64,000 bases of DNA from CAYMGM01 sp964390005 (lineage in GTDB: Bacteria; Pseudomonadota; Alphaproteobacteria; UBA9219), in the NCBI GenBank assembly GCA_964390005.1, contig CAYMGM010000001.1, forward strand, positions 558,001-622,000. Reading direction: 5' to 3'. The stretch's first letter is position 1. Every line of letters starts with the position of its first letter. Below are positions 39,900 to 53,801 of the stretch, piece after piece. The translations under genes were made by a program, and so were the position numbers. The notes beneath the pieces are model-generated. The model had not been told where the DNA came from. It saw nothing but the letters and a program-made list of their open reading frames with translations, and searched no databases.

Positions 39900-40382
39900 T
39901 TATTCTTTCTCAGAAGTTTCTTCAACTTTAAGAACGGTGACTTTGCCACCGGCCTTTTCGACAGCGGCAATCGCCCCAGCCGAAGCCCCGGCAACCGAAA
40001 TCTGGATCTTGGCCGAGATTTCACCTTTACCCAACAGACGGATACCGTCCTTGGACACCGCAACGATACCGGCGTCGAACAAAGCCTGTTCCGTAATCGG
40101 CTGCTTGGCATCGATACGACCGGCTTCGATCGCTTTTTGCAAACGACCAACGTTCAATTCCGAATAAACGCGCGGGAAAAGCATTTTGAAGCCGCGCTTT
40201 GGCATCCGGCGATGGATTGGCATCTGGCCGCCTTCGAACCCACGGATCGAAACGCCTGTACGCGCTTTCTGACCTTTGACACCACGGCCCGAGGTCTTGC
40301 CCTTGCCCGAACCAATACCACGGCCCACCGTCATCGGCTTTTTACGAGCCCCGAGGTTATCGCGCAAATCGTTGAGTTTCAT
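39900..40382 (-). CDS. rplO: 50S ribosomal protein L15
   Basis: 160-aa large-subunit protein. [38 protein letters not shown] and [18 protein letters not shown] are diagnostic. Last gene of the spc-type run here; secY does not follow. Confidence 0.97.
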   Translation of the reverse strand: MKLNDLRDNLGARKKPMTVGRGIGSGKGKTSGRGVKGQKARTGVSIRGFEGGQMPIHRRMPKRGFKMLFPRVYSELNVGRLQKAIEAGRIDAKQPITEQALFDAGIVAVSKDGIRLLGKGEISAKIQISVAGASAGAIAAVEKAGGKVTVLKVEETSEKE

Positions 40383-40418
40383 TGTCTTATCCCTTTATCT
40401 TCGCGTTTCGGATAAACG

Positions 40419-40640
40419 TTAGGCTTCTTCCGAAACGACAACCAAATGACGAACCTTCTGAATCATGCCGCGGATTGCGGATGTATCAGGCAGAACGCGC
40501 TGTTTGCCGGGGCGGCCCAGGCCAAGACCAATCAAGGTCTCCATCACGCCGGGTTTGGCACCGGCTGCGCTGGCTTTTTGGACCACTTTAATCGCCTTCA
40601 GCGTGGCGCTTTCCGTCTTCTTTTGAGCTTTCGTAGCCAT
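40419..40640 (-). CDS. rpmD: 50S ribosomal protein L30
   Basis: 73-aa protein. TLIGLGLGRPGKQRVLPDT and a C-terminal MIQKVRHLVVV match L30. I use ATG 40640, preceded by GAGGTG, although GTG 40643 is in frame. Sits between rpsE and rplO as usual. Confidence 0.95.
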   Translation of the reverse strand: MATKAQKKTESATLKAIKVVQKASAAGAKPGVMETLIGLGLGRPGKQRVLPDTSAIRGMIQKVRHLVVVSEEA

Positions 40641-40672
40641 CACTCACCTCATAACGGGGTGTTAAACTTGAA

Positions 40673-41245
40673 TTACGCTTCCTTAGCTTCGGCACCCTGT
40701 TCGGTGTGCTTACGGCCCAGAATGTCGCTGACCTTTTTGCCACGACGCATCGCCACCGAACGCGGGCTCGCCACCTTGTCCAAAGCGGCAAACGTCGCCT
40801 TGATCATGTTGTGCGGGTTCGAGGTGCCGACCGATTTGGCGACGACGTCTTGAACGCCCAAAGCTTCGAAAACGGCGCGCATAGGACCGCCAGCGATGAT
40901 ACCGGTACCGGCAGGCGCTGCACGAAGCACAACGCGACCCGCACCAAAGCATCCTTCGACGTCATGATGCAATGTACGGCCTTCACGCAACGGCACGCGG
41001 CGCATTTTGCGCTTGGCTGCTTCCGTGGCCTTACGAATGGCTTCCGGCACTTCGCGCGCTTTGCCCGTGCCGATGCCGACGCGGCCTTTGCCGTCGCCGA
41101 TCACGACCAGAGCGGCCATCGCAAAGCGCTTACCGCCCTTGACGACCTTGGCAACGCGGTTGATGCCAACCAGTTTCTCGATCAGATCGCTGCCTTCGCG
41201 TTCGTCGCGGTTTTCAGCCGATTCAGACTTTTTTGGCTTCGCCAT
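40673..41245 (-). CDS. rpsE: 30S ribosomal protein S5
   Basis: 190-aa protein important for decoding accuracy. [33 protein letters not shown] and [18 protein letters not shown] are S5 motifs. The N-terminal 20 residues are a charged extension. Starts 23 bp after rplR. Confidence 0.98.
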   Translation of the reverse strand: MAKPKKSESAENRDEREGSDLIEKLVGINRVAKVVKGGKRFAMAALVVIGDGKGRVGIGTGKAREVPEAIRKATEAAKRKMRRVPLREGRTLHHDVEGCFGAGRVVLRAAPAGTGIIAGGPMRAVFEALGVQDVVAKSVGTSNPHNMIKATFAALDKVASPRSVAMRRGKKVSDILGRKHTEQGAEAKEA

Positions 41246-41268
41246 ACTCAGAAACTCCCTGTCAAACT

Positions 41269-41631
41269 TTAGAAATCGAGACCGGCTTCACGCGCCGCCT
41301 CGGCCAGTTCTTTCACGCGCCCTGTGAACAGGTAAGCGCCGCGGTCAAAGACGACTTCTTTGATACCGGCTTTTTTAGCCTTTTCCGCCACGTCTTTTCC
41401 GACAGCGGAGGCGGCGGCTTTATCAGCCCCCGTCTTAAGCTTACGGCGCAGCTCTTTATCGAGCGTCGAAGAGGCAACGATCGTTTTGCCTTCGGCGTCA
41501 TCGATGATCTGAGCATAAATATTCATGCCCGTACGATGAACGGAAAGACGCAAACGGCCCTGAGCCTTCTGCTTGATTTGATAGCGTGTGCGGACTTTCC
41601 GGCGCGCGCTCAGTTCCTTCGGGGTCAACAT
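41269..41631 (-). CDS. rplR: 50S ribosomal protein L18
   Basis: 120-aa 5S rRNA-binding protein: [36 protein letters not shown] and [18 protein letters not shown] are characteristic. 12 bp after rplF. Confidence 0.97.
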   Translation of the reverse strand: MLTPKELSARRKVRTRYQIKQKAQGRLRLSVHRTGMNIYAQIIDDAEGKTIVASSTLDKELRRKLKTGADKAAASAVGKDVAEKAKKAGIKEVVFDRGAYLFTGRVKELAEAAREAGLDF

Positions 41632-41643
41632 TTTACGTCCCTC

Positions 41644-42177
41644 TTACTTTTTCTTGCCTTCTTTGCGGCGGATCTGTTCGCCCTGGTACTTGATGCCCTT
41701 GCCCTTATAGGGTTCCGGCTTCTTCATGCCGCGGATTTCAGCCGCGACCTGACCGACCTTTTGGCGATCAATACCAGAAATCGCGATCAACGTCGGCTTT
41801 TCAGCCTTGATCGCAATGCCTTCCGGCATCGGATATTTGATTTCGTGGCTAAAGCCCAACTGCAGGATCAAATCATGGCCCTGAACGGCAGCGCGGAAAC
41901 CGACGCCTTCGATTTCAAGAACCTGCTTGAAGCCTTCCGAAACGCCCTGAACCATGTTCTGGATGTTGTTTCGGGTTGTGCCCCACATCATACGCGACTT
42001 TTGCGTTTCGTGGCGTGGCATGATCGAGACTTTACCAGCTTCGATCGTAACCTCGACCTCGGAGGTGATCGGAAGGCTGAGCGCACCCAACTTTCCCTTC
42101 ACCTCGATGGTGTGGTTTTTAACCTCGGCGGTAACGCCTTGAGGCAACGCCACCGGATGTTTACCTACACGCGACAT
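41644..42177 (-). CDS. rplF: 50S ribosomal protein L6
   Basis: 177-aa protein with two related domains. [15 protein letters not shown] at the N-terminus, [19 protein letters not shown] in the middle and the signature [20 protein letters not shown] at the C-terminus. Confidence 0.98.
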   Translation of the reverse strand: MSRVGKHPVALPQGVTAEVKNHTIEVKGKLGALSLPITSEVEVTIEAGKVSIMPRHETQKSRMMWGTTRNNIQNMVQGVSEGFKQVLEIEGVGFRAAVQGHDLILQLGFSHEIKYPMPEGIAIKAEKPTLIAISGIDRQKVGQVAAEIRGMKKPEPYKGKGIKYQGEQIRRKEGKKK

Positions 42178-42197
42178 GACTAAACCTCAATCCTTTC

Positions 42198-42596
42198 TTA
42201 GAAAATACGGCAAAGAACTTCGCCACCGACATTTTGGGCGCGCGCTTCGTTATCGGAAAGCACGCCACGCGGCGTCGAAAGGATCGAGATGCCAAGACCA
42301 TTGAACACACGACCGAAGTCTTTGATTCCGGCATACACACGACGACCGGGCTTTGAAACGCGATCGATTTTACGGATCACGCCTGCACCATCATGGTATT
42401 TCAATTCAATAACCAAAACGGATTGAGCCGTACCGCGTTGCGATTCGCTAAAACCACGGATGTAGCCTTCGCGTTGCATGACTTCAAGTACACGCTTGCG
42501 GAAGGTGGACGCTGGGCACTCAACAACAGCCATATTAGCCATCTGGCCGTTGCGAATGCGGGTCAGCATATCGCCCAAGGGATCAGAGAGGGACAT
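42198..42596 (-). CDS. rpsH: 30S ribosomal protein S8
   Basis: 132-aa 16S rRNA-binding protein and, in E. coli, the translational repressor of the spc operon. DPLGDMLTRIRNGQ, SKPGRRVYAG and the C-terminal GISILSTPRGVLSDNEAR are diagnostic. Confidence 0.98.
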   Translation of the reverse strand: MSLSDPLGDMLTRIRNGQMANMAVVECPASTFRKRVLEVMQREGYIRGFSESQRGTAQSVLVIELKYHDGAGVIRKIDRVSKPGRRVYAGIKDFGRVFNGLGISILSTPRGVLSDNEARAQNVGGEVLCRIF

Positions 42597-42610
42597 TGAT
42601 AAAATCCTCC

Positions 42611-42916
42611 TTACCAGCTCGACTTGATCACACCGGGGATCTGGCCGTCCGAGGCCAGCTCACGCAGCGCGATGCGCGAAAGTTTAAACTTACGATAATA
42701 ACCGCGGGGACGCCCAGACAATTCGCAACGGTTGTGAATACGAACCTTGCTTGAGTTACGGGGCATCTCGGCCAGTTTCATCACGGCCGTAAAACGTTCT
42801 TCCATCGACGTATCTTTGTCGCGGATGATCGCCTTCAGAGCCAAGCGCGTGGCCTTTTTCTGAACCGACATCCGGCGGCGTCGATTGTTTTTCTCGATCA
42901 TAGCTTTTTTAGCCAT
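42611..42916 (-). CDS. rpsN: 30S ribosomal protein S14
   Basis: 101-aa form without zinc-binding cysteine pairs (only one Cys), the long proteobacterial type. [19 protein letters not shown]-type segment [19 protein letters not shown] and the C-terminal [15 protein letters not shown] match S14. Confidence 0.97.
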   Translation of the reverse strand: MAKKAMIEKNNRRRRMSVQKKATRLALKAIIRDKDTSMEERFTAVMKLAEMPRNSSKVRIHNRCELSGRPRGYYRKFKLSRIALRELASDGQIPGVIKSSW

Positions 42917-42927
42917 CAGATCACTCC

Positions 42928-43494
42928 TTAGCTTTGGAACGGCATGTTGAAGCCACGCAGTAATTCGCGCGCTTCATCGTCAGTATTCGCGGTCGTGCAA
43001 ATAACAATATCCATGCCGCGGATTTCGTCGATCTTGTCATAATCGATTTCGGGAAACACGATCTGTTCCTTCAGGCCCAGCGCGTAGTTGCCACGTCCAT
43101 CGAAGCTGCGCGCCGAAACGCCGCGGAAGTCGCGAACGCGGGGCAGCGCGATGGTGATCAGACGATCGAGGAATTCGTACATCTTTTCACGGCGCAACGT
43201 GACTTTACAGCCGATGCCAAGACCGCCGCGCAGTTTGAAGGTTGAAATCGCCTTGCGAGCCTTGGTGATGACGGGCTTCTGCCCGGCGATCAAGGTCATT
43301 TGCTCGGCTGCGTTTTTCGTCTTCTTGCTGTCGCTGACCGCTTCGCCAACGCCCATATTGATGACGATTTTTTCAAGCTTCGGCGCCTGCATACGATTGC
43401 TGTAGCCGAAACGCTTCATCAGCGCGGGCAGCACAACTTCGCGGTAGTGCTTTTCAAGGCGCGGCGCCTCTTTGGTGTTTGATTTTGCCGTCAT
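42928..43494 (-). CDS. rplE: 50S ribosomal protein L5
   Basis: 188-aa 5S rRNA-binding protein. [50 protein letters not shown] and [13 protein letters not shown] are family motifs. The N-terminal dozen residues are a polar extension. Confidence 0.98.
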   Translation of the reverse strand: MTAKSNTKEAPRLEKHYREVVLPALMKRFGYSNRMQAPKLEKIVINMGVGEAVSDSKKTKNAAEQMTLIAGQKPVITKARKAISTFKLRGGLGIGCKVTLRREKMYEFLDRLITIALPRVRDFRGVSARSFDGRGNYALGLKEQIVFPEIDYDKIDEIRGMDIVICTTANTDDEARELLRGFNMPFQS

Positions 43495-43506
43495 GGCTTA
43501 CTTCCT

Positions 43507-43827
43507 TTACTCAATCACTTCGCCCGAACGCTTCGCATAGCGGACTTTAGCGTCCTTTTCCATGCGATAGCCGACGCGCGTAGCCTTGTTGTCCTTGGGA
43601 TCGACGTGGGCGACGTTCGAGGCATGAATCGGCGCTTCGATCTGCTTACGTCCGCCTTGCGGGTCGGTCTGCGAGGGCTTTGTATGACGGGTCACCATGT
43701 TCACGCCAACAACAAGAACTTTGTTCTCCTTTGGCATAACCTGCTTCACGACGCCGGTTTTACCTTTGTCTTTGCCGGTGATCACGACAACATTATCGTT
43801 TTTCTTGATTTTCATTTTGCTTGCCAT
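43507..43827 (-). CDS. rplX: 50S ribosomal protein L24
   Basis: 106-aa assembly-initiator protein with the KOW motif [20 protein letters not shown]. The ATG at 43827 overlaps the rplN stop (TGATG), indicating coupling; GTG 43830 is one codon earlier. Confidence 0.96.
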   Translation of the reverse strand: MASKMKIKKNDNVVVITGKDKGKTGVVKQVMPKENKVLVVGVNMVTRHTKPSQTDPQGGRKQIEAPIHASNVAHVDPKDNKATRVGYRMEKDAKVRYAKRSGEVIE

Positions 43828-44195
43828 CACAGCACCTCTTCCGCCAAAGAGATGATTTTCATAAAGCCGAGGTTGCGAAGCTCGCGAGTCACCGGCCCAA
43901 AGATACGGGTGCCGATTGGCTCTTTATCCTTATTGATCAACACGGCCGCGTTGCGGTCGAAACGAATGACGGTACCATCGTCACGCTTCAAGCCAAAGCG
44001 TTGGCGAACGATCACGGCTTTGTGAACGTCGCCTTTCTTCACGCGACCACGCGGAATAGCTGACTTGACCGAGACTACGATGATATCGCCGACGTAAGCT
44101 ACGGTGCGCTTCGAGCCGCCCAGCACTTTAATGCAGGCCACCTCTTTGGCGCCACTGTTATCCGCCACATCAAGGACGGTTTCCATCTGGATCAT
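43827..44195 (-). CDS. rplN: 50S ribosomal protein L14
   Basis: 122-aa protein. [34 protein letters not shown] and [13 protein letters not shown] are diagnostic. Ends in TGA shared with the rplX start. Confidence 0.98.
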   Translation of the reverse strand: MIQMETVLDVADNSGAKEVACIKVLGGSKRTVAYVGDIIVVSVKSAIPRGRVKKGDVHKAVIVRQRFGLKRDDGTVIRFDRNAAVLINKDKEPIGTRIFGPVTRELRNLGFMKIISLAEEVL

Positions 44196-44240
44196 TTTCG
44201 TGTCCTATTCTTTATCTGACAACGGTACTCTACCCAAAGC

Positions 44241-44489
44241 TTACTTGGCGCTTTGAGCGTTTTCATCCACAACCGTCCAGCGCTTACGCTTGCTGATCGG
44301 CGCGCATTCGATGATGGAGACGACATCGCCAACTTTGTAGCGGTTCGTTTCATCATGCGCAGCGTACTTTTTGGAGATGCGGATGTATTTCTTATAGATC
44401 GGGTGCATGACGCGGCGTTCGACAAGAACCGTCACGGTCTTATCGCCTTTGTCACTGACAACCGAACCCTGTAAAACACGACGCGGCAT
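44241..44489 (-). CDS. rpsQ: 30S ribosomal protein S17
   Basis: 82-aa OB-fold protein. [20 protein letters not shown] and the signature [20 protein letters not shown]. Between rpmC and rplN as in most bacteria. Confidence 0.97.
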   Translation of the reverse strand: MPRRVLQGSVVSDKGDKTVTVLVERRVMHPIYKKYIRISKKYAAHDETNRYKVGDVVSIIECAPISKRKRWTVVDENAQSAK

Positions 44490-44514
44490 ATTATCCTCTC
44501 ACTTCCCTTCGGCT

Positions 44515-44739
44515 TTAGGCGGCTGTGCCCGCGGCTTTACGTTGACGTTCGCCAATCACCGTCATGATCTTGGCAATTTCTTTACGAACGGCGGTCACGC
44601 GCGCAGTATTCGCAAGCTGACCCGTCGCTTTTTGAAAACGCAAGTTGAACTGCTCTTTGCGCAAATCCAACACCATCGTTTCCAGTTCTTTGTCCGTCTT
44701 CAAGCGGAAGTCGGCCATTTTTTCTGTGTTCTTTGCCAT
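44515..44739 (-). CDS. rpmC: 50S ribosomal protein L29
   Basis: 74-aa two-helix protein near the exit tunnel. [20 protein letters not shown] and [20 protein letters not shown] match L29. Confidence 0.96.
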   Translation of the reverse strand: MAKNTEKMADFRLKTDKELETMVLDLRKEQFNLRFQKATGQLANTARVTAVRKEIAKIMTVIGERQRKAAGTAA

Positions 44740-44763
44740 ATCAGGCGCTCCTCTTCCTTATGC

Positions 44764-45180
44764 TCACGCAGCCTGATCGCGCTGGATGAACTTTGTTTTG
44801 ATCGGCAGCTTGGCAGCGGCCAATTCAAAAGCTTCCTTCGCAACGGCCAACGGCACGCCGTCCAGTTCGAACATCACGCGGCCCGGGTGGACGCGGCAAG
44901 CCCAGAATTCGGGCGCACCCTTACCGGAACCCATACGGACTTCGGCAGGTTTGGTCGAAACCGGAACATCCGGGAAAACCAAGATCCACAGACGCCCCTG
45001 ACGCTTGATCGCACGGGTAATCGCACGACGCGCGGCTTCGATTTGACGGGCCGTCACACGTTCGGGCTCAAGGGCTTTAAGGCCATAAGCGCCGAAGTTC
45101 AAGCGAAAACCGCCTTTGGCGACGCCGTGGATACGGCCTTTGTGCGCTTTGCGGTATTTTGTACGTTTTGGCTGCAACAT
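44764..45180 (-). CDS. rplP: 50S ribosomal protein L16
   Basis: 138-aa protein. [16 protein letters not shown], the [15 protein letters not shown] region, [16 protein letters not shown] and the [13 protein letters not shown] segment are signatures. Confidence 0.98.
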   Translation of the reverse strand: MLQPKRTKYRKAHKGRIHGVAKGGFRLNFGAYGLKALEPERVTARQIEAARRAITRAIKRQGRLWILVFPDVPVSTKPAEVRMGSGKGAPEFWACRVHPGRVMFELDGVPLAVAKEAFELAAAKLPIKTKFIQRDQAA

Positions 45181-45207
45181 ATTCCTAACCTACTCTTCTC
45201 TAGCGTC

Positions 45208-45891
45208 TTACGAGCGAACAGGTGCGTTCTCAAGAGCCCGCTTTTCCTGAGCCATCGGATCGTTATCCAGAATTTCACCTTTGAAAATCCAGACTTTGAC
45301 GCCGCAGGTGCCCATCGTCGTGAAGGCCGTGGCCGTTCCGTAATCGATATCGGCGCGCAACGTGTGAAGCGGCACGCGACCTTCGCGGTACCATTCCATG
45401 CGCGCGATTTCCGCGCCGCCCAAACGGCCGCTGCAATTGATACGAATGCCCAGTGCACCCAAACGGATCGCCGATTGAACGGCCCGCTTCATGGCGCGGC
45501 GGAAAGCTACACGACGTTCCAACTGATTTGCAATATTTTCAGCAACCAATTTGGCATCAATTTCAGGCTTGCGGATCTCGACGATGTTCAGGCTGACTTC
45601 CGAAGAGGTCATTTTGCCAAGCTCACCGCGGATCTTTTCGATATCGGCGCCTTTTTTACCAATCACGACGCCCGGACGAGCCGAATGGATCGTGACGCGC
45701 GCTTTGCCAGCGGGGCGTTCGATGGTGATCTTCGACACGCCAGCCTGTTGGCCCAAACGCTTGGTTAAGAACTTACGGATCTTCAGATCTTCATGAAGCA
45801 TCTCGCCATAACCGCGAACGGCGAACCAACGGCTGAGCCAGGTCTGGTTAACGCCAAGACGGATGGAGGTAGGATGAACTTTCTGACCCAT
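45208..45891 (-). CDS. rpsC: 30S ribosomal protein S3
   Basis: 227-aa protein at the mRNA entry site. [22 protein letters not shown] domain with [15 protein letters not shown] (about residues 74-88), and the C-terminal S3 domain with [20 protein letters not shown] and [14 protein letters not shown]. Confidence 0.98.
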   Translation of the reverse strand: MGQKVHPTSIRLGVNQTWLSRWFAVRGYGEMLHEDLKIRKFLTKRLGQQAGVSKITIERPAGKARVTIHSARPGVVIGKKGADIEKIRGELGKMTSSEVSLNIVEIRKPEIDAKLVAENIANQLERRVAFRRAMKRAVQSAIRLGALGIRINCSGRLGGAEIARMEWYREGRVPLHTLRADIDYGTATAFTTMGTCGVKVWIFKGEILDNDPMAQEKRALENAPVRS

Positions 45892-45894
45892 GAC

Positions 45895-46332
45895 TTACGC
45901 TCCCTGTTCAGCCGAAGCTGCTTTCTTGGTTGAGGCCTTTTTCGGGGCTTCCTTTGGCGCATCGGCGCGTTCGCGCACAATGATCGTCAGGTTGCTGAAC
46001 GGCTTTTCGATGCCAGCGCTGCGGCCACGGCCACGTGTGTGGAAACGCTTCATGACAAAAGCGCGGCCCACAAAAGCTTCGGCGACATACAACTTATCGA
46101 CATCAAGCGAATGGTTGTTTTCAGCGTTCGCAACGGCGGACTGAAGGACTTTCTTCACGTCCTGCGCGATGCGGCGCTTTTCGAAATTCAGTTGCGTCAA
46201 AGCCGCCGCGGCGTTTTTGCCACGAATGCTGGCTGCAACCAGATTAAGCTTGCGCGCGCTGGTACGGATCGACGTGGCCTTGGCCATCGCCGCGTCATCG
46301 CTCAGACGTCTATCGGACTTGGGCTTCCCCAT
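45895..46332 (-). CDS. rplV: 50S ribosomal protein L22
   Basis: 145-aa tunnel protein. [36 protein letters not shown] and [20 protein letters not shown] are diagnostic. The last 25 residues are a Lys/Ala-rich extension ([16 protein letters not shown]) seen in many alphaproteobacterial L22 proteins; the first 15 are also extra. Confidence 0.97.
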   Translation of the reverse strand: MGKPKSDRRLSDDAAMAKATSIRTSARKLNLVAASIRGKNAAAALTQLNFEKRRIAQDVKKVLQSAVANAENNHSLDVDKLYVAEAFVGRAFVMKRFHTRGRGRSAGIEKPFSNLTIIVRERADAPKEAPKKASTKKAASAEQGA

Positions 46333-46345
46333 AACTTAGCTCCCC

Positions 46346-46630
46346 TTATTTACCCTTGTCGGCTTTTTTGTCAGCCGCCGTGTGGCCTTTGAAGGTACGT
46401 GTCGGCGCGAATTCACCGAACTTGTGCCCAATCATGTTTTCCGAGACGGAAACAGGCAAAAACTTGTTTCCATTGTAGACGCCAAAGGTCAAGCCGACGA
46501 ATTGCGGCAGAATGGTTGACCGGCGCGACCACGTCTTGATGATGTCATTGCGGCCTGAAGCGCGGGCCTTATCGGCCTTCTTCAGCATATAGCCGTCAAC
46601 GAACGGACCTTTCCAAATCGAACGAGCCAC
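46346..46630 (-). CDS. rpsS: 30S ribosomal protein S19
   Basis: 94-aa protein of the subunit head. [37 protein letters not shown] and [16 protein letters not shown] match S19. Confidence 0.98.
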   Translation of the reverse strand: MARSIWKGPFVDGYMLKKADKARASGRNDIIKTWSRRSTILPQFVGLTFGVYNGNKFLPVSVSENMIGHKFGEFAPTRTFKGHTAADKKADKGK

Positions 46631-46645
46631 TGTTCACTCTCCCCT

Positions 46646-47491
46646 TTATGCCGCTTGACTATCGCGGCGCTTGTTCGCGCGACGCACGATGAAACGGTTC
46701 GTGCGCTTGTTGTTACGGGTCTTGGTGCCCTTGGCGCCCTTACCCCACGGCGAGACCGGATGACGGCCACCCGAGGTACGACCTTCACCACCGCCATGGG
46801 GGTGATCGATCGGGTTCATGGCAACGCCACGGACCGACGGGCGAACGCCGAGCCAACGGTTACGACCGGCTTTGCCGAGCTTAACGTTGGTGTGATCGGC
46901 ATTCGAAACGGCGCCAACCGTTGCCATGCAATCTTGCGGCACCAGGCGAAGCTCGCCCGAGCTTAACTTGATCTGAGCATAGCCATTATCGCGACCGACG
47001 ATCTGGACATACGTACCAGCACTGCGCGCGATCTGAGCGCCCTTCCCCGGCTTCATTTCCACATTGTGGACAATGGTGCCGACGGGAATGTTCTTCAAAC
47101 GCATGGCATTGCCCGGCTTCACGTCCGTCTTTTCGCCAGCGATGACTTGATCGCCAACGGCCAGACGCTGCGGCGCAATGATATAGGCCAGCGTTTCGTC
47201 CTGATACTTGATCAAGGCGATGTAAGCCGTACGATTGGGATCGTATTCCAAACGCTCAACCGTCGCGGGCATATCAAACTTGTTACGTTTGAAATCGACG
47301 ACGCGATAACGACGTGCGTGACCGCCACCGATACGACGGGTCGTGATACGACCGGTATTGTTACGACCACCCGACTTGTTCAGGCCTTCCGTCAATTTCT
47401 TGACGGGCTTGCCTTTCCACAGATCGGAACGATCGGTCTGAACGACCTGGCGAAGGCCCGGCGTGCTAGGATTGTATTTCTTAAGAGCCAT
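46646..47491 (-). CDS. rplB: 50S ribosomal protein L2
   Basis: 281-aa protein near the peptidyl-transferase centre. [33 protein letters not shown], and the C-terminal [20 protein letters not shown] with the conserved His. Normal length. Confidence 0.98.
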   Translation of the reverse strand: MALKKYNPSTPGLRQVVQTDRSDLWKGKPVKKLTEGLNKSGGRNNTGRITTRRIGGGHARRYRVVDFKRNKFDMPATVERLEYDPNRTAYIALIKYQDETLAYIIAPQRLAVGDQVIAGEKTDVKPGNAMRLKNIPVGTIVHNVEMKPGKGAQIARSAGTYVQIVGRDNGYAQIKLSSGELRLVPQDCMATVGAVSNADHTNVKLGKAGRNRWLGVRPSVRGVAMNPIDHPHGGGEGRTSGGRHPVSPWGKGAKGTKTRNNKRTNRFIVRRANKRRDSQAA

Positions 47492-47507
47492 GATCTATCC
47501 CCAAACC

Positions 47508-47828
47508 TTAAAGACCCGTGGTCACGTCAATCGTTTGACCGGCAGCCAAGGTAACGACGGCGATTTTGACATCGCTGCGCTGCCCCATACGGCCGCGGAA
47601 ACGCTTGGCTTTACCCTTACGGTTCAGCGTATTGACCGATTCAACCTTGACGTTGAAAAGATTTTCGACCGCTGTACGAATGACCGGCTTTGTCGCCGTT
47701 GCCAAAACGCGGAAGGTCACCTGATTGAACTGCGAGTTATTCGTCGCTTTTTCGGTGATGACCGGCGACAGGATAACCTGATAATCGGCGGGCTTCACGC
47801 CAGCTGCTTTTGTTGTCACTTTGCTCAT
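47508..47828 (-). CDS. rplW: 50S ribosomal protein L23
   Basis: 106-aa protein at the exit tunnel that docks chaperones and [37 protein letters not shown] and [19 protein letters not shown] are typical. Its start overlaps the rplD stop by 4 nt. Confidence 0.97.
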   Translation of the reverse strand: MSKVTTKAAGVKPADYQVILSPVITEKATNNSQFNQVTFRVLATATKPVIRTAVENLFNVKVESVNTLNRKGKAKRFRGRMGQRSDVKIAVVTLAAGQTIDVTTGL

Positions 47829-48445
47829 TTCAGCCTCTCTTGCAGCTGTTCGACAGCGTTCTTCGTAAGGACCAGAACATCGCGGCGCAGAATGTCGTAC
47901 ACGTTAGCGCCCTGCTCTGGCAGAAGGTCAACGAACGGCAGATTGCGAACGGCTTTGGCGAAGTTCAGATCGATGTTCGAGCCGTCGATAAACAGAACCG
48001 ACTCCAAACCCATCTTTTTCAGCTTCTCGGCGATGCCCTTAGTCTTGTAGTCCGCCGAAATCGCTTGATCGAGAATGATCAGCTTGCCGTCTTTTTGCTT
48101 GGACGACAAAGCCATCTTCAAAGCGAGTTGACGCACTTTTTTGGGCAAGTCATGCGCATGATCGCGGACTTGCGGCCCAAAGATAACCGCGCCCTTACGG
48201 AACTGCGGCGAACGCAGGCTACCCTGACGGGCGCGCCCTGTTCCTTTTTGCGACCACGGCTTTTTCGTCGTGCCCGAAACGTCGCCAATTTCTTTGACGG
48301 CGTGGGTACCGGCGCGGCGCTTGGCTAACTGATACCCCACCATGCGCGTCAAGATGTCGCGGCGAGCTTCAACCCCAAAGATCGTCTCGCTCAGATCGAC
48401 CGAGCCGACTTCTTTGTTATCAAGATTTTTTACTGTGGCTTTCAT
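47825..48445 (-). CDS. rplD: 50S ribosomal protein L4
   Basis: 206-aa protein with a tunnel loop. [20 protein letters not shown] then [14 protein letters not shown] is the conserved extended loop. In E. coli L4 also represses the S10 operon leader. Confidence 0.98.
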   Translation of the reverse strand: MKATVKNLDNKEVGSVDLSETIFGVEARRDILTRMVGYQLAKRRAGTHAVKEIGDVSGTTKKPWSQKGTGRARQGSLRSPQFRKGAVIFGPQVRDHAHDLPKKVRQLALKMALSSKQKDGKLIILDQAISADYKTKGIAEKLKKMGLESVLFIDGSNIDLNFAKAVRNLPFVDLLPEQGANVYDILRRDVLVLTKNAVEQLQERLK

Positions 48446-48462
48446 AGCTTATCCTATCTCTC

Positions 48463-49191
48463 TCAAGCCGCCTGACCGTCTTCAGCCTGCGCCTTTGTAC
48501 CGGCGGGCATCGGCGCATCCTTAGGCAAGGGCTTTTTGACGGCATCGCGAACGCGAACGTACGAGCCTTCGGAACCGGGAACAGCCCCGTGAACCATAAT
48601 CAAGTCCTGTTCGGCATCGACGGCGATAACGCGCAAGTTCAAGGTCGTGACCTGAACGTCGCCCATGTGACCAGCCATCTTCTTACCTTTAAAGGTACGG
48701 CCAGGATCCTGACGGTTACCGGTTGAACCATGGCTACGATGCGAAACCGAAACACCGTGGGTCGCGCGCAAACCGCCGAAATTGTGACGCTTCATGGCAC
48801 CGGCGAAACCTTTACCGATGCTAACGGCGCACACATCAACGAACTGGCCGGGAACGAAGTGAGAAGCGGACAAAACCGTTCCGACTTCAAGAAGCGCATC
48901 TTCAGAGACGCGGAACTCGGTCATTTTCTTCTTCGGCTCGACCTTCGCGGCGGCATAAACGCCGCGCATCGCTGCCGTAACGTTCTTCAGTTTGGCTTTG
49001 ACGGCGCCCAAAACAACGGCTGTATAGCCATTCTTTGCCTTGGTGCGCACATCGACGACCTGAAGATCGTCCAATTTCAAGACGGTCACGGGAACATGAT
49101 GTCCCTTTTCGTCGAAGATACGGGTCATGCCAATTTTGGTGGCAAGCAGGCCCGTACGTTTGGCTTCAGTTGCATTCGTCATCATATTCAC
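48463..49191 (-). CDS. rplC: 50S ribosomal protein L3
   Basis: 242-aa protein. [34 protein letters not shown] and [20 protein letters not shown] (with the Gln of the glutamine-methylation type site) are signatures. The C-terminus is an Ala/Lys extension. Confidence 0.98.
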   Translation of the reverse strand: MNMMTNATEAKRTGLLATKIGMTRIFDEKGHHVPVTVLKLDDLQVVDVRTKAKNGYTAVVLGAVKAKLKNVTAAMRGVYAAAKVEPKKKMTEFRVSEDALLEVGTVLSASHFVPGQFVDVCAVSIGKGFAGAMKRHNFGGLRATHGVSVSHRSHGSTGNRQDPGRTFKGKKMAGHMGDVQVTTLNLRVIAVDAEQDLIMVHGAVPGSEGSYVRVRDAVKKPLPKDAPMPAGTKAQAEDGQAA

Positions 49192-49193
49192 CC

Positions 49194-49502
49194 TTAGACC
49201 CTAATCTCGACATCGACACCGGCGGCCAGATCGATCTTCGACAAAGCGTCGATCGTTTGCGGCGTGGGCTCAATGATGTCCAGCAAACGACGATGCGTGC
49301 GAATTTCAAACTGATCACGTGACTTCTTGTCAACGTGAGGGCCACGGTTGACCGTAAACTGTTCGCGCCATGTCGGCAGCGGAATGGGACCGCGCACCCG
49401 CGCGCCAGTGCGCTTGGCCGTGCTGATGATCTCGCTCACCGACTGATCCAGCGTGCGATGATCAAACGCCTTAAGGCGGATGCGTATCGTTTGCGTGTCC
49501 AT
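49194..49502 (-). CDS. rpsJ: 30S ribosomal protein S10
   Basis: 102-aa protein, also the antitermination factor Nus[40 protein letters not shown] and [16 protein letters not shown] match. Start at ATG 49502, with GAGAGG 6 nt upstream; the longer frame to 49538 is not homologous. Confidence 0.98.
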   Translation of the reverse strand: MDTQTIRIRLKAFDHRTLDQSVSEIISTAKRTGARVRGPIPLPTWREQFTVNRGPHVDKKSRDQFEIRTHRRLLDIIEPTPQTIDALSKIDLAAGVDVEIRV

Positions 49503-49561
49503 AAAAAACCTCTCATACGCGCCGTTTGGCGCGACCAAACCTTTTAGTTATCGTTTCTTTG

Positions 49562-49592
49562 AAAGGGGGCGGACGGTATCGCCCGCCCCTTT
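49562..49592 (-). terminator. Possible attenuator hairpin between tuf and rpsJ
   Basis: Stem GGGGCGG with CCGCCCC (49566-49572 / 49583-49589), flanked by short A/T runs. The minus-strand T-run is only CTTTC, so it may be partial termination after tuf. Confidence 0.45.
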
Positions 49593-49613
49593 TCTGTCGT
49601 CTTTCAACAAACC

Positions 49614-50801
<1,188 letters not shown>

Positions 50802-50850
50802 TTTTCTCTCTCCGTTCGTTGAAGGATTTTTTCAACCTAAAACTTAAAAC

Positions 50851-52932
50851 TTAACCAGCCAGCTTGGCTTTAACTTCAGCCGCGATCTGAGCCGGAACCT
50901 GTTCGTAATGATCGAATTCCATTGTAAACAGGGCGCGGCCCTGCGTCATGGAACGCAACCGGTTCACATAGCCGAACATCGTTGCAAGCGGCACCATAGC
51001 GTCGACGACGCTGGCGTTGCCGCGGGTCCCCATGCCCATGATCTGGCCACGGCGGCTGTTCAAGTCGCCGATGACGTCGCCCATATTGGCTTCGGGGGTG
51101 ACAACTTCGACCTTCATAATCGGCTCCAGCAGAACTGGGGCCGCTTTCTGAATACCTTCTTTAAAGGCCGCGCGTGCGGCGATTTCAAAGGCCAAAGCCG
51201 AAGAGTCAACATCGTGATAGGCACCGTCGGTCAAGGTTGCCTTCAGATCGATCGTGGGGAAGCCGGCAATGACGCCTGTTTCCAACGATCCTTCCAGACC
51301 TTTTTCGACACCGGGGATATATTCCTTCGGCACAGAGCCGCCCACGATCTTGCTTTCGAACTGGTAACCCGCACCGGGTTCCTGCGGTTCGAACTCGATG
51401 ATGACACGGGCAAACTGACCCGAACCACCCGACTGTTTCTTGTGCGTGTAGTCGATAACCGACTTGCGCGTAATGGTTTCGCGATAGGCAACCTGCGGAT
51501 CGCCAACGATAACGTCAACGTTGTACGGCGCGCGGCGCAGAATATCGACCTTAATGTCAAGGTGAAGTTCGCCCATGCCTTTGATGACCGTTTGTCCCGT
51601 TTCGTGGTTGACGGCCAAGCGGAACGAAGGATCTTCCTGAACGAGGCGCAACAGCGCGTTCGTCATTTTATCCTGATCGGCCTTCGACTTGGGTTCGATC
51701 GCCATTTCGATGACGGGTTCCGGGAACTCCATCTTTTCCAGAACGATCGGCTTGGCCGTGTCGCACAGCGTGTCGCCCGTCTTCGTGTCCTTCAAAGCGG
51801 CCAAAGCGACGATATCGCCAGCATAGGCTTCTTTGATTTCTTCGCGGGTGTTCGCATGCATCAAAAGCATACGACCAATACGCTCGCGACCGCCCTTGGC
51901 CGTGTTCATCACATAGCTGCCAGCCGTCAGCGTGCCCGAATAGACGCGCGTGAAGGTCAGCGACCCGACGAAAGGATCCGTCATGATCTTGAAAGCCAAC
52001 GCCGCCATCGGCTCGCTATCAAGCGGCTTGCGTTCGTCTTCGGCTTTGGTATCGGGATGGAAGCCCTTGACCGCGCCAACGTCCGCCGGTGAAGGCAGAT
52101 AATCGACAACCGCGTCAAGCATGGGCTGCACGCCCTTATTCTTAAAGGCCGAGCCGCACAGCACGGGGATAAACTTCATCCCGATGGTGCCCTTGCGGAT
52201 GCAAGCGTCCAAAACTTCGACCGAAGGTTCTTCGCCGCCCAAATAGGCTTCCATCGCGGCGTCGTCCATTTCGACAGCCGTTTCGACAAGCATCTGACGA
52301 TATTCAGCGGCTTGAGCCTTCAGGTTTTCGGGAATTTCTTCGTCATGGAAGTTCGCGCCCAGCGCTTCGTTTTCCCAAACGATCGCCTTCATGCGACGCA
52401 AATCGATGATGCCGAGGAAATCGGCTTCCGAGCCGATCGGCAGCTGAAGAACCAGCGGGTTCGCCCCCAAACGTTCTTTCAACATGTCGACGCAGCGCAA
52501 GAAGTTCGAACCCATGCGGTCCATCTTATTGACGAAGACCATACGCGGCACATGATACTTGTCGCCCTGACGCCAAACCGTTTCGGTCTGAGGTTCGACA
52601 CCCGAGACGGCATCCAACACACAAACAGCGCCATCAAGCACACGGAGCGAACGTTCGACTTCAATCGTGAAGTCCACGTGGCCGGGGGTGTCGATGATGT
52701 TGATGCGATGATCGCGCCAGAACGTGGTCGTTGCAGCCGACGTAATGGTGATGCCGCGTTCCTGTTCCTGTTCCATCCAGTCCATGGTGGCGGTGCCTTC
52801 GTGCACTTCGCCGATTTTATAGGACTTGCCGGTGTAGTACAGAATACGCTCGGTCGTGGTCGTTTTACCGGCATCGATGTGGGCCATGATGCCGATGTTA
52901 CGATAACGTTCGATGGGATGGCTGCGGGGCAT
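50851..52932 (-). CDS. fusA: Elongation factor G
   Basis: 693-aa translocase GTPase. G1 [55 protein letters not shown]; domain IV contains [12 protein letters not shown]. Full length and typical. Confidence 0.99.
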   Translation of the reverse strand: MPRSHPIERYRNIGIMAHIDAGKTTTTERILYYTGKSYKIGEVHEGTATMDWMEQEQERGITITSAATTTFWRDHRINIIDTPGHVDFTIEVERSLRVLDGAVCVLDAVSGVEPQTETVWRQGDKYHVPRMVFVNKMDRMGSNFLRCVDMLKERLGANPLVLQLPIGSEADFLGIIDLRRMKAIVWENEALGANFHDEEIPENLKAQAAEYRQMLVETAVEMDDAAMEAYLGGEEPSVEVLDACIRKGTIGMKFIPVLCGSAFKNKGVQPMLDAVVDYLPSPADVGAVKGFHPDTKAEDERKPLDSEPMAALAFKIMTDPFVGSLTFTRVYSGTLTAGSYVMNTAKGGRERIGRMLLMHANTREEIKEAYAGDIVALAALKDTKTGDTLCDTAKPIVLEKMEFPEPVIEMAIEPKSKADQDKMTNALLRLVQEDPSFRLAVNHETGQTVIKGMGELHLDIKVDILRRAPYNVDVIVGDPQVAYRETITRKSVIDYTHKKQSGGSGQFARVIIEFEPQEPGAGYQFESKIVGGSVPKEYIPGVEKGLEGSLETGVIAGFPTIDLKATLTDGAYHDVDSSALAFEIAARAAFKEGIQKAAPVLLEPIMKVEVVTPEANMGDVIGDLNSRRGQIMGMGTRGNASVVDAMVPLATMFGYVNRLRSMTQGRALFTMEFDHYEQVPAQIAAEVKAKLAG

Positions 52933-52947
52933 GGGACGTTTATCCTA

Positions 52948-53801
<854 letters not shown>

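Noticed and set aside
44407..45768. 453-codon plus-strand frame across rpsQ to rpsC
   Set aside because: Runs antisense through five ribosomal genes; a shadow of codon bias.
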